Assembly (NCBI GenBank): GCA_965250215.1 | Contig: CBDFNN010000004.1 | Location: 1,860,001 to 1,924,000, forward strand | DNA from: CBDFNN01 sp965250215 | GTDB taxonomy: Bacteria > Bacteroidota > Rhodothermia > Rhodothermales > DATKEJ01 | Reading direction: 5' to 3' | Length of the DNA stretch: 64,000 nucleotides | Made by a program: the position numbers and the translations under genes | Notes under the pieces: generated by a model | Database searches by the model: none | Told to the model about the DNA's origin: nothing | What the model saw: only the letters and a program-made list of their open reading frames with translations | Shown: positions 25,267-34,284 of the stretch, one piece after another | Position numbering within the stretch: position 1 is the stretch's first letter | Layout of the letters: every line of letters starts with the position of its first letter

Positions 25267-25725
25267 ATGAAAACGAGACATACACAATCGATTCATGTAA
25301 ATCTACCTGCCTCCAAGCTTATGGAAATATGCCGACTGGCCCTTACCGAATCGAACTTGGAGGTCCGTTCGCTTGATAACTACAGCATAGTTTGCAAAGA
25401 AAAAATAAGCCTCGTCACCTTGGTCACCTGGCCCGCCGAGATCAATATTGTTATCGAAGAAAGGGACGAAGAGGCTTATGTCCACTTCAACGGATCTATC
25501 TTCGGCTTTGGCCCGATCCAGAAAAGGCACCTAATTGGTCAAATTGGAAAGCTACAAAACAGGATCGGAGTCGTTATCGATCAACTTGGAAATCCGGGTG
25601 AGAGATCACCTAGTCAAAGCAGTCTATCCGAAGAATTGTCCAAACTTGCAGAGCTTCAAGCGAGCGGAGTTCTTAGTGATCAGGAGTTTCAGGTTGTGAA
25701 AACTAGGTTGCTCCAGTCTGAATAG
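25267..25725 (+). CDS. SHOCT-domain protein
   Basis: A 152-residue protein from the ATG at 25267; a longer frame would overlap the preceding gene. Residues 1-105 form a compact alpha/beta domain (hydrophobic strands SLVTLVTWPAEINIVIEE, AYVHFNGSIFGFGP). Residues 118-150 form a C-terminal SHOCT helix pair (LAELQASGVLSDQEFQVVKTRLL). SHOCT domains are short oligomerisation or tethering elements common in membrane-associated proteins. No enzymatic motif. Operon neighbour of membrane genes. Confidence 0.7.
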   Translation: MKTRHTQSIHVNLPASKLMEICRLALTESNLEVRSLDNYSIVCKEKISLVTLVTWPAEINIVIEERDEEAYVHFNGSIFGFGPIQKRHLIGQIGKLQNRIGVVIDQLGNPGERSPSQSSLSEELSKLAELQASGVLSDQEFQVVKTRLLQSE

Positions 25726-25905
25726 ATGAAGTGCCTTTTTGAGTGCAGGATGTTCTATTTCTTCCAGATCTGACGCCATACCAAGTGCAAGGAAAGGACA
25801 TATCAAATCAGATTTCTTGCACTAAATAACAATGGCACGATGTAGCAGATCCAGTTACATGCTATCCCATCGATGAATTGCACTTGCGTGCCGCAAACCT
25901 GAGAA

Positions 25906-27042
25906 ATGATGGAAGAAGTATTGGAATTAATGGCGACTAAAGTCGCACCGGTTGACACACCAAGGCAGTTCGATGAGCCGATGCCAGATGGTTTTCTGAA
26001 AGAAGTCTCGAGCTTGATACAGGCTCCAAAGGCAAGAAGAAAATTTGGGGTGGATGGTTCAGGGATGACGGTAGCGGTTCTTGACACTGGCCTCCGAAGC
26101 TCTCACGTAGACTTTTCTGGTCGCGTTCTGACGGAGGTCAATTTCACAAATGACAACGGCGGAAGTTCGAGTAACGCCGCAGATGGCAATGGTCACGGGA
26201 CAAACGTTGCAGGTATTATTGCGGCCAACGGAGATCATGTTGGTATAGCGCCAGGCGCAAATGTCATCCCCATAAAGGTACTTGCAAATAATGGAGGTGG
26301 CGACTTTGGAATGATATCCGACGCCTTAAAATGGGTCTACGATAACCGAGAGGCCTATAACATTTCGGCTGTTTGTATGTCCCTGGGAGATGGTGGAAAT
26401 TATGGATCTGATGGCGGACCCAATTCTGCAGATGCGATAAAGCAGTGGTTTAAAAAATTGCGTGACGAAAATGTCGTTGTGCTGGTCGCGGCTGGAAATG
26501 ACTTTTTCCGCCATAGCTCTACACAAGGCATGGGTTATCCCGCGATACTCCGAGAGTGCCTGAGCGTAGGTGCCGTTTATGACGAACGAGAAGGTTCATT
26601 CAGCTACGGTGACGGTGCAACGGTATTTGAGTCAGGTCGGGATCGTATTACTCCCTTCTCACAACGGCTTCACTTGTCACGAAGCAATGATTGCTTCACA
26701 AATATTTTTGCTCCAGGTGCACCTGTCACTTCGGCGGGAATCAACAATGATCACGGAGAATCAACTCAGCATGGTACCAGCCAAGCAACGCCTGTGGCTG
26801 CCGGAGTAGTTTTACTCATGCAGCATTTCTTCAAGAATGCTAACGGACGACTTCCATCAGTTGAAAACATCGAGACATGGCTCACTCGGGGAGGAGTGAC
26901 TATCAATGATGGCGATGATGAGAATGACAACGTTGTTAATACTGGTCTCAATTTCACTCGCGTCGATGCGGTTGGCGCGCTACGTAGCATCAGACGATCG
27001 ATTCAAAAAGGACGTTGTAGCGGCGAAGAAATCGCCATGTAA
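25906..27042 (+). CDS. Subtilisin-like serine protease (S8), no signal peptide
   Basis: A 378-residue protease with the complete triad: D60 (VAVLDTG), H97 (DGNGHGTNVAG) and S292 (QHGTSQATPVAAG), plus oxyanion N198 (VAAGND). The N-terminal 45 residues look like a short propeptide or linker, without signal sequence or membrane helix, so it should be cytoplasmic unless loaded into the CIS. 180 bases upstream are empty, so it may have its own promoter. Subtilases occur as cargo or processing proteases in CIS loci, and as death effectors elsewhere. Two start codons (25906, 25909) are equivalent. Confidence 0.85.
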   Translation: MMEEVLELMATKVAPVDTPRQFDEPMPDGFLKEVSSLIQAPKARRKFGVDGSGMTVAVLDTGLRSSHVDFSGRVLTEVNFTNDNGGSSSNAADGNGHGTNVAGIIAANGDHVGIAPGANVIPIKVLANNGGGDFGMISDALKWVYDNREAYNISAVCMSLGDGGNYGSDGGPNSADAIKQWFKKLRDENVVVLVAAGNDFFRHSSTQGMGYPAILRECLSVGAVYDEREGSFSYGDGATVFESGRDRITPFSQRLHLSRSNDCFTNIFAPGAPVTSAGINNDHGESTQHGTSQATPVAAGVVLLMQHFFKNANGRLPSVENIETWLTRGGVTINDGDDENDNVVNTGLNFTRVDAVGALRSIRRSIQKGRCSGEEIAM

Positions 27043-27087
27043 TTAATAGATGACGTGGGCCGGGTCGTTTCGACTCGGTCTTCTTCT

Positions 27088-27783
27088 ATGAAGCATATGA
27101 CAGATCTAATCAACGACATAGCAAATTCTCCATTGATCCAGGCGCTGAATGACGCAGGACTGACTGCGCTATTGTTTGGTGCTGTTGCCGCAATATTCGG
27201 CTATCTGGGTCAGCTCATATCGAATTTTATCAGTTTGAAACAAAGAGAAAAGAATGAGAAAGTGAATCGGCTTCTTGATCTCTATTCCATGCTACGAGTT
27301 TCCCGCGTTGTCTATCTGAGCCAACGAGAAGAACTCGATGAATTACTTGAAAGAATTGCTCAACGATTAGGAAAGAGCTCCTCAAGTGAACTGAGTCTTG
27401 AGGAGCAAATCGAACAGGTCTATCCTCTGTTGAATGATTCAGAAAGCAGGGACTTCAAACGAATCCGTGGGATGACTCAGTACTCCATGTACAGTTTAAA
27501 CAGGAATCTCCAATCGTGGGTCAAGTCAGATGTCATCTTTCGAACCAATGAAAACAAGAAAGGTGTTTGGCGAGCTCTTGCATCAGGGCTGAATCAACTC
27601 GAATCTCATCTGTCGCTTTGGAAATCAAAATATATGTCTGCCTTCAAAGGACAGGAAGACAAAGCCGTCGTGTATTTGAGGGGTCAGCATGAAGACTCCA
27701 TACAGTTTCCCGCCGGACTCAATCGGACTGTCCTCGATGTCCTCCGGACTCTCGGAGTAAAACATCTACCTAACATACTGTAA
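27088..27783 (+). CDS. Single-TM coiled-coil protein, unknown
   Basis: A 231-residue protein if it starts at the ATG at 27088; the frame extends to a GTG at 27055. One membrane helix (about 18-42, ALLFGAVAAIFGYLGQLI) is followed by a long helical, charged domain (KQREKNEKVNRLLDL, REELDELLERIAQRL) likely to form a coiled coil. It has no family signature I know. It ends 2 bases before the YiiX-like gene, so it could be a partner or immunity-type membrane protein for that hydrolase; this is speculative. Confidence 0.6.
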   Translation: MKHMTDLINDIANSPLIQALNDAGLTALLFGAVAAIFGYLGQLISNFISLKQREKNEKVNRLLDLYSMLRVSRVVYLSQREELDELLERIAQRLGKSSSSELSLEEQIEQVYPLLNDSESRDFKRIRGMTQYSMYSLNRNLQSWVKSDVIFRTNENKKGVWRALASGLNQLESHLSLWKSKYMSAFKGQEDKAVVYLRGQHEDSIQFPAGLNRTVLDVLRTLGVKHLPNIL

Positions 27784-27785
27784 TC

Positions 27786-28760
27786 ATGAAAAAAGAAGAC
27801 CTGCGTTCTGGTGACGTTCTTCTTACCAGATCGAATTATTTGAGAGGGAAAGCCATTAGGCTTCTTGATGGAGTACCGATAAATCACGCTGCTATCTACG
27901 AAGGTGATGGGAAGATCATTGAAGCACTCGCGGCGGGGCTCGTTCGACAGAGTTTCAAAAAGAGTCTTGGTCCAAATGAATATGTAGAAGTCTTTCGGCA
28001 TGAAAATGCAGACAGACTCGATATGTCTCGGATTCTCCAAATTGGAGCAGAATACGTTGAGCAAGGTGGGCGTTTCGCCCTTGAGCAAATTATCCTCTTG
28101 GCTGTTTTGATTTCAAGCAAGCCGATCAAGCACGTACCGGCTCTCGGACCCTTGATCTTTTTCACTTTGCGAAAAGCAGCGTCGATTTCCTCCGCCCTTG
28201 CAGAACGAAATGTCAGATCCATGATCTGTTCTGAGTTTGTGTTCCGGTGCTTTAACGAAGTGAAGGGCCCTTCTGGCTCAGATTTCCGCCTTTACCCGTC
28301 GCATTCACATGGCGCCATAGTCGCTTTTGGTCAGCCCGGTCTACACTTACCAAGGGATTATGAATCGCCGAGTCTCGCGAAGGCGTTTCGTGATTCGCAA
28401 CTCCTATTCAGTGAAACCGAACAGTTTCAACCAGAGGAAGACACCCAGATAGATTTTGAGCAAGCACTAGAAGAATACATATCGCAGTCTAACTCGGATG
28501 AGTTCATTAGCTCTGATATATTTGCGTCGGCTAAAGAACTTCAGTCACACCTTACGAGCTATAAAAACTTTATGTCGACGATAGAAGATGACGGAGAAGC
28601 GATGACTTCTGCTACCAGCTTTTCATCCTCTGCAAAGATGTTCACTAATCCGAACTGGGTAACACCTGGGGATCTGTTCAGATCACCTACTCTCAAATAC
28701 GTGGGCCGGCTTCTTCCTAAACATTACAACTATTTTGAGGAGGATTATGAAGTGGCTTAA
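27786..28760 (+). CDS. YiiX-like permuted papain-fold cysteine hydrolase
   Basis: A 324-residue protein. The N-terminal motif LRSGDVLLTRSN, H34 in PINHAAIYEGDG and C148 in SMICSEFVFRCF match the circularly permuted NlpC/P60 (YiiX/YebB) superfamily, where the His precedes the Cys. Members act on amide bonds of peptidoglycan, lipids or proteins. A hydrophobic segment (about 100-125) may associate with membrane. Residues 190-324 are acidic and unassigned. There is no signal peptide, so action outside the cell would need export, for example by the CIS. It overlaps the murein endopeptidase gene by 14 bases. Confidence 0.75.
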   Translation: MKKEDLRSGDVLLTRSNYLRGKAIRLLDGVPINHAAIYEGDGKIIEALAAGLVRQSFKKSLGPNEYVEVFRHENADRLDMSRILQIGAEYVEQGGRFALEQIILLAVLISSKPIKHVPALGPLIFFTLRKAASISSALAERNVRSMICSEFVFRCFNEVKGPSGSDFRLYPSHSHGAIVAFGQPGLHLPRDYESPSLAKAFRDSQLLFSETEQFQPEEDTQIDFEQALEEYISQSNSDEFISSDIFASAKELQSHLTSYKNFMSTIEDDGEAMTSATSFSSSAKMFTNPNWVTPGDLFRSPTLKYVGRLLPKHYNYFEEDYEVA

Positions 28761-29532
28761 TCTCTTTTTTACTGTGATCCTGCTGACTTCCTTTTCTGCT
28801 TGTTCATCGTGTGATTCTCACCCGGAAGATAATCAAGAGGAATTTTCAGATATTTTTGAAGACGAGTTTGATGATCAAGATTCTGGTGTAAGTTTTCCAA
28901 ATTGTGGACAAGCGAATCGCTGGGATAGAGACGGTGACCGACTCTCAGACCGAGTTGAACAAAATAACGCTGTAGAAGGCTATCACGATTTTTCCAACAA
29001 TAAGTGTGACCCTGACCCAAGTAGAGCTGATGGCAGCTATTCGGATGGACAGCTTCGAGGCGGAATAAATTTGCCAGACAGTGGAAATGGTTACGAACAC
29101 AACTATGGTTCGGATGGCGTTGATGAGGACGACTGGGGAACAGCCAAAGCCATTTCCTGCATCGAAAACGTCGGTCGACTTTGGGCAGGAAGCGGAGTCA
29201 AATTGGGAATTAATGACATAAGCAAAAAGAATGGAGGTAGGTTTTCCGGTCATTCTTCTCATCAGATTGGCCTTGATATCGACGTCAGGTACATTCGTAA
29301 AGACGGTATAAATTCCCCACTTCACATTGTCCAAACTCCAAGAGATTATGACTCTGCATCTTCAAAGTCACTCATAGAAGACTTTGTCCAATCGTGCGAT
29401 GTCCAGCTTGTTTTTGTTGACATCGACAAGGTCGGATTCGATGTCGTCAGTGAGAGTGGAAATACAATATTGTACGACGCCCCTGGGCACTCAAATCACT
29501 TTCATGTTCGACTTAATCCTGATGAGGGCTAG
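28747..29532 (+). CDS. MepA-like murein endopeptidase lipoprotein
   Basis: A 261-residue protein from the ATG at 28747, preceded by GAGGAGG, a rare strong Shine-Dalgarno in this window. The signal has a lipobox-like SFSAC (Cys19). The catalytic part has the LAS metallopeptidase motifs of penicillin-insensitive MepA (M74): H169 and H172 in SGHSSHQIGLDID with D177, and the C-terminal HFHVRL. These bind zinc and cleave peptide cross-links in peptidoglycan. The intervening acidic stretch with D-x-D-x-D (WDRDGDRLSD) may bind calcium. It could open the wall for CIS passage or serve as a lytic effector. Confidence 0.8.
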   Translation: MKWLNLFFTVILLTSFSACSSCDSHPEDNQEEFSDIFEDEFDDQDSGVSFPNCGQANRWDRDGDRLSDRVEQNNAVEGYHDFSNNKCDPDPSRADGSYSDGQLRGGINLPDSGNGYEHNYGSDGVDEDDWGTAKAISCIENVGRLWAGSGVKLGINDISKKNGGRFSGHSSHQIGLDIDVRYIRKDGINSPLHIVQTPRDYDSASSKSLIEDFVQSCDVQLVFVDIDKVGFDVVSESGNTILYDAPGHSNHFHVRLNPDEG

Positions 29533-29534
29533 TT

Positions 29535-30929
29535 ATGAATAATCCGATGAAGGGTGCCATTGCCACGGCCGTTCTGGCCACAGGTGTTGCATTGACCTAC
29601 ACCGCTGGTGCGGGTGATGGGCAAATCGTCTCCGAAGAGGACCTGCTTCTTGTCAGAAGAGATTCGATTGAATATCGAAGTATGGAACGCTACTACCCTC
29701 TCCGAGATGAGGTTATAGAAATTTATACCTCAAAGAAGGACAGAATTAGTTCTTTCGAGGTGTCTCCTAGTCACTCAAGTTTAGCCCTAATTGAGACAAA
29801 AGAACGACTTCGTAAAGATCAGAATAGTGGCTTCAGCTCTGTGAATTCTCTCGCCATTATAGATGGAAATGGAAGGACACTTTGGAAGTCCTACGATGAC
29901 GTTCGAAAGATCGCCTATAGGCCTGACGGAAGAGCTCTTGCCTACTTAAGTGGGAAATATGAAGAGACCGAGCGCGGGTTCAAACCAGACAAGATTTATG
30001 TTGTGAGTTTTCCTTCAGGACCTAAAGGTAAATTCAGAAAACGAGAGATTTCCAGCAGCTCTGAGCCAGATGATTTGCGATGGACTCATGAGGACGATGG
30101 GTTCTATTTGTATCTGAGAGAGAATGGTTTAGATCTTGAGTCTCGGGTTGTCCGCTATAAAAATGGACAGGGGCAGGCCAAGACTACATCCTTGAGAAGC
30201 GTCAATATATCTGGCGATGGTAAGTACAGTATTCTTTCCGCAAGCGAAACTATTAACGACGGATCGTGCCGTCCGGGAGTGGGTGATGACAATTGTATTC
30301 GAATTGCTGAACTCGGGATACAAAAGGAGGTAAAGCGTCAATTTCAACTCCCGAATAACGAGATCCCGATTCGTTGGCTACGAAGTAAATCCAGTCAGCT
30401 TGTCTTGAAGAGCAAGGGGAATTCCGACAAGGTCTTGCGTAAATCACGTAGCGGTAAATCCGTGCGAATCAACGCTCCGGATTCTCCGAGGACTTACTCC
30501 ATCTACTCTGCTGATAAAAAGGAAAAGATCCAGACTCACAAGGAGGTCAGAATCGAGGAAAGCAAGGCATGGCAGGCATCAAAAGCAGATCTTGTCATCG
30601 AGAAAAATCATGCCCCGAGTTCGAGCCCTCGAATGGAAATTAGGCGAGCGACTCCGTCTACAGATAGGGAAGTCCTTACTAAAGAGAGTTTGAAAATAGA
30701 GATAGGGAGTAAGCTTGATTTGAGGACGAACACTCTCTTGTCAAGTCACGCCGTTGAAGGAAGAAGAAGCATCACAACATGTCAGCAAATTTGCAAGAAA
30801 AACGAAGCATGTGATTCTTTCGAATTGAAAGAGAACAAAAGTTCGCCGGTAAAAAATTGCAGACTCTATTCTCTTTCAGGACCCAAGAAAGCGGGTGAAA
30901 TGACGGCCATTCTTTCTAGAGAGAAATGA
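29535..30929 (+). CDS. Beta-propeller protein with C-terminal PAN/apple-like domain
   Basis: A 464-residue protein starting 2 bases after the MepA-like gene. The N-terminal hydrophobic stretch (about 7-27) is a signal or anchor. Residues 55-350 show TolB/WD-like propeller repeats (S-P-S-H-S-S-L-A-L, YRPDGRALAYLSG, SGDGKYSILSAS). The last about 60 residues carry Cys in a PAN/apple-like spacing (TTCQQICKKNEACDSFEL, KNCRLYSL). PAN modules bind carbohydrate or protein. It overlaps the CHAT gene by ATGA (30926-30929), so the two are translationally coupled and may interact across the membrane or sequentially. Confidence 0.7.
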   Translation: MNNPMKGAIATAVLATGVALTYTAGAGDGQIVSEEDLLLVRRDSIEYRSMERYYPLRDEVIEIYTSKKDRISSFEVSPSHSSLALIETKERLRKDQNSGFSSVNSLAIIDGNGRTLWKSYDDVRKIAYRPDGRALAYLSGKYEETERGFKPDKIYVVSFPSGPKGKFRKREISSSSEPDDLRWTHEDDGFYLYLRENGLDLESRVVRYKNGQGQAKTTSLRSVNISGDGKYSILSASETINDGSCRPGVGDDNCIRIAELGIQKEVKRQFQLPNNEIPIRWLRSKSSQLVLKSKGNSDKVLRKSRSGKSVRINAPDSPRTYSIYSADKKEKIQTHKEVRIEESKAWQASKADLVIEKNHAPSSSPRMEIRRATPSTDREVLTKESLKIEIGSKLDLRTNTLLSSHAVEGRRSITTCQQICKKNEACDSFELKENKSSPVKNCRLYSLSGPKKAGEMTAILSREK

Positions 30930-33900
30930 AAGACATCGAGCAAGATCTGTCGCAATTTGTTAAGAGGTCTTCAACCACGATCTCAAGCAAAGAACCAGCC
31001 AAGGTTCGTGTCCATGTTACTCACGGAGATCTTTGGTTCGCCGAAAATCCTGTGCTCTTGGGACATTATGACGGTGATGGAATCGTCAGCGCAGAGGCCT
31101 ATGTTGATATCTGTTTAGAAGGACAGCTTTCCGACCGAAACCAGTTAGGTATATATCCCGGAGAGATCGGAGCATCGCAGTTTTTCCGACCGAAAATCTC
31201 CAAGAAGTTTAAGGGCGCCCTGATAATCGGACTGGGTGAGTTTGGTAAACTGAGTCCAGGAAAGCTCGTCAAGAGTGTGACCATGGCCATCAAGTCTCTG
31301 TCTTTGAATTCCCATACTGTCTCAAGGAATGGAAGCAATGGGATTTCCTGCCTTATGGTTGGCACGCAATATGGTAGCTTTTCTCTTCGACAAAGTATTC
31401 AGGCGATATTGATTGGAATTCAGCAAGCAAATGAGGTTTTGTCTGGAAAGGGCGAAAAGGGCATCCATCCTATTGAAGCTGTCGAGTTTATCGAGATATA
31501 TGAAGACAAGGCTATCAGAGCTGTTCATACTCTCAAGAGCATTTTAGAGGAGGAGTGGCAAGGCGCGGTGTTTTCTCTTTCTAGTGAATGTCTAAAGAGA
31601 GCGCCAGGCAGAAGGAAACGCGCTTTGAATGTCTTAGAGAACGACTGGTGGCAACGGCTTAAAATCCAGAAGACCAATGACGGACAAGTTAGATTCACCT
31701 TTTTGACCGACAGGGCGAGAGCTGAAATTACCGATGTCCGAACACAAGACAAGATCGTCAATTCGCTTATATTGAGATCATCAAAACATTCCAGGTGGGA
31801 TCAGCGCATCGCAAGACTAATGTTTGAGCTTCTGATTCCCAATGAGCTAAAGGAAATTGGCGGAGAGAGAAAGAATACGATTTTACTTCTAGATAAAGAG
31901 ACAGCGCAAATGCCATGGGAGTTGATTCAAGATACCACAGGTGGTGATCATGATCCCGTTGCCGTTCGAGCCGGATTTGTCAGGCAGTTGGAGACCTCCT
32001 CGTTTAGGAAGAATGTCAGTCACTCTCCAAACAACACAGTTTTAATTGTAGGTGACCCCAAATCCGAATTGCCTGAGTTGCTGAGCGCTCGCGCAGAAGC
32101 AGATGAGGTGGCTTCGGTCTTCGAGTCATCGGAAGACGATTACCATGTAGAATGTTCTATTCAAGAGAGTAGCTTGGATTTGTTGAAGCGGGTTTTTGAA
32201 CGACCCTATCAGATAATGCATTTTGCCGGCCATGGAATCCTCGATAGAACTGACTCGGCAATACCTTCAGGTCTGGCGATAGGGGATGGCATGAGTTTGT
32301 CGGCTGCCGAATTGGCTCAGCTGAGAATTGTGCCAGAGTTAGTATTTGTGAACTGCTGTCATCTCGGCTCTCTTCGAAAGCGGACGGATGAGATGCTGCA
32401 GACGAACGAGTTCGCGGCCAATGTTGGCATCTCATTGATCGAAATGGGTGTCAAGGCCGTTGTTGTTGCTGGGTGGGCCGTTGAAGATGCTGCTGCTTCT
32501 GAATTCGCCTCTGTTTTTTATAGAGCGATGCTTGTAGGCGAGTCCTTTGGTGATGCAGTCCTGAAAGCCAGAAGGAGTATCTACGAGTCATTTCCCGATT
32601 CAAATACATGGGGTGCTTATCAAGTATATGGAGATCCGTTCTATATGCTGCGCTCTCAAACGCAGCAACAAGTAAGAGGCCGCCAATCCTATGTCGACCC
32701 AGTAGAACCGATAATAGATTTGCACAACATCAGGATCTCATCTAAAGACGGGTCGGCCAGCAGGCGCTCCACAATGACGGAAAGACTTAAGAAGGTGATT
32801 GATCAAGTTCAAGAGGTCAACGGTGATTGGCTCAAAGACGCAAAGTTTATCGAGAATGTCGCCTTCGCTTATTTAGGACTTGGGGACTACGAGAGAGCGA
32901 TTGAATACTTTGACAAACTGGCTGAAAGTGAAAATGCAGAATTTTCCGTATCGCTAGTGGAAAAAATGGCCAATGCAAAAATTCGTCATGGAATTTCACT
33001 TTTCTTAAAAGGCCAAAAAGGAGGAAAAGAACGGGGCAGAGAATTAATTACCCAGGCAACCAAGAAACTGGAGCTTTTACTGCAAATGGGAAAAACCTCA
33101 GAACGCTTCAGCCTCCTAGGAGGCGCCTACAAGAGGTTTGCTTTTTTAGAAGCAACGAAGGAAGGAAGGCTTTCATGTCTTTCCCACGCAAGCTCAAATT
33201 ATTTGGAAGCATTCAAATTGAAGATCAAATTAGATCAGAATCCTGTATACCCGCACTTGAATTATTTGGGACTCGAGGCCATCAAATCTCTCTTGACCGG
33301 ACATCCAGGAATAAGTAAGTCGGACATGAGATCCATGAAGTCGACCTTGAAAAAAGTTGAGGAAGAGTATCGAAGAGAACCATCATTTTGGAACGCTATC
33401 TCGGCAACCGATGCGAAACTGGTTCAACTTCTCTGCAGCGTCGACGAGCGTGATCCGCTGGTCGCAGAAATTTCCGATGGCTACGTGCAAGCAAGGAAAG
33501 ATATCGGCTCTCCTTCTAAATGGGGCTCCGTTATTGACCATGTCAGATTCTATAAATTGCTCTTAAGCCCAGTTCGAGGAGAGGGCGGATCTCGGATTCA
33601 AAAGTCAAAATGGAAGGCGCTTGATAATATTGAAAGATCTTTAAAGCTCCATCCATTGTCGAGTGAGGAGGCAATAAAGGCCCTTAAGTACGAATTCGAG
33701 CATGTAGTGAGCATCCTTGGATATTCGGCTCTAGGCTACGAGGAACCCGCTCTTGTCAAGGAGCATTTTGTCTCCGTGCTAGAAGGGCTTGACCCATCTG
33801 AAGTGATCATCAACGCCGGGGCCACGTCCAAAGGGATCGGGTTGGTTTATCCAATTGCTAAGAAAATGGGCTTCCGCACCATTGGGGTGGTTTCTTCAAA

Positions 33901-34204
33901 ATCTCTCGAGGAGAATGGTGGTTTTTCAAAATTTGTCGACAAAATCTTTGTAATCGAAGACTCCATTTGGGGTGGTTTGAATGAAGACGATTCTATTTCC
34001 GAAACCACCGAGGTGATTCTTTCCATTTCGAAAATGATCTACGCTTTCGGGGGCCACCAGATAAGCTATCAAGAGTTAGGTCTTGCAAGGGAAAGGGGGA
34101 TTCCAGTTACCTATTTCGCGGCCGAGATGGACCACAAAGAGGCTTCCCGGAAAGGAATTAGCCCTGAAGCTCGAAACGGCAGAGCGGCTGAACTCTTTGC
34201 CTAA
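30926..34204 (+). CDS. Large CHAT caspase-like protease with TPR and LOG-like C-terminal region
   Basis: A 1092-residue protein. Residues 25-290 resemble the accessory N-terminal domain seen in other CHAT proteins (GDLWFAENPVLLGHY, LGIYPGEIG, GALIIGLGEFG). CHAT spans about 295-575: W331 in AQMPWELIQ, H436 in MHFAGHG and C478 in FVNCCHLG form the caspase dyad, then GVKAVVVAGWAV and YGDPFY. TPR-like helices follow (about 635-850). The last about 130 residues look like a Rossmann LOG/SLOG-type nucleotide-sensing domain (EVIINAGATSKGIG, MIYAFGGHQISYQELGLARERG). It could be activated by a nucleotide signal and cleave partners, as CHAT effectors do in other systems. Confidence 0.8.
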   Translation: MKDIEQDLSQFVKRSSTTISSKEPAKVRVHVTHGDLWFAENPVLLGHYDGDGIVSAEAYVDICLEGQLSDRNQLGIYPGEIGASQFFRPKISKKFKGALIIGLGEFGKLSPGKLVKSVTMAIKSLSLNSHTVSRNGSNGISCLMVGTQYGSFSLRQSIQAILIGIQQANEVLSGKGEKGIHPIEAVEFIEIYEDKAIRAVHTLKSILEEEWQGAVFSLSSECLKRAPGRRKRALNVLENDWWQRLKIQKTNDGQVRFTFLTDRARAEITDVRTQDKIVNSLILRSSKHSRWDQRIARLMFELLIPNELKEIGGERKNTILLLDKETAQMPWELIQDTTGGDHDPVAVRAGFVRQLETSSFRKNVSHSPNNTVLIVGDPKSELPELLSARAEADEVASVFESSEDDYHVECSIQESSLDLLKRVFERPYQIMHFAGHGILDRTDSAIPSGLAIGDGMSLSAAELAQLRIVPELVFVNCCHLGSLRKRTDEMLQTNEFAANVGISLIEMGVKAVVVAGWAVEDAAASEFASVFYRAMLVGESFGDAVLKARRSIYESFPDSNTWGAYQVYGDPFYMLRSQTQQQVRGRQSYVDPVEPIIDLHNIRISSKDGSASRRSTMTERLKKVIDQVQEVNGDWLKDAKFIENVAFAYLGLGDYERAIEYFDKLAESENAEFSVSLVEKMANAKIRHGISLFLKGQKGGKERGRELITQATKKLELLLQMGKTSERFSLLGGAYKRFAFLEATKEGRLSCLSHASSNYLEAFKLKIKLDQNPVYPHLNYLGLEAIKSLLTGHPGISKSDMRSMKSTLKKVEEEYRREPSFWNAISATDAKLVQLLCSVDERDPLVAEISDGYVQARKDIGSPSKWGSVIDHVRFYKLLLSPVRGEGGSRIQKSKWKALDNIERSLKLHPLSSEEAIKALKYEFEHVVSILGYSALGYEEPALVKEHFVSVLEGLDPSEVIINAGATSKGIGLVYPIAKKMGFRTIGVVSSKSLEENGGFSKFVDKIFVIEDSIWGGLNEDDSISETTEVILSISKMIYAFGGHQISYQELGLARERGIPVTYFAAEMDHKEASRKGISPEARNGRAAELFA

Positions 34205-34284
34205 TGATCTTTATGGTCGTTTTTTATCGCCAGATAGTTAGGGCATCAATGCCTGAATCGAACAATTATCTGAAAGGTAATACT

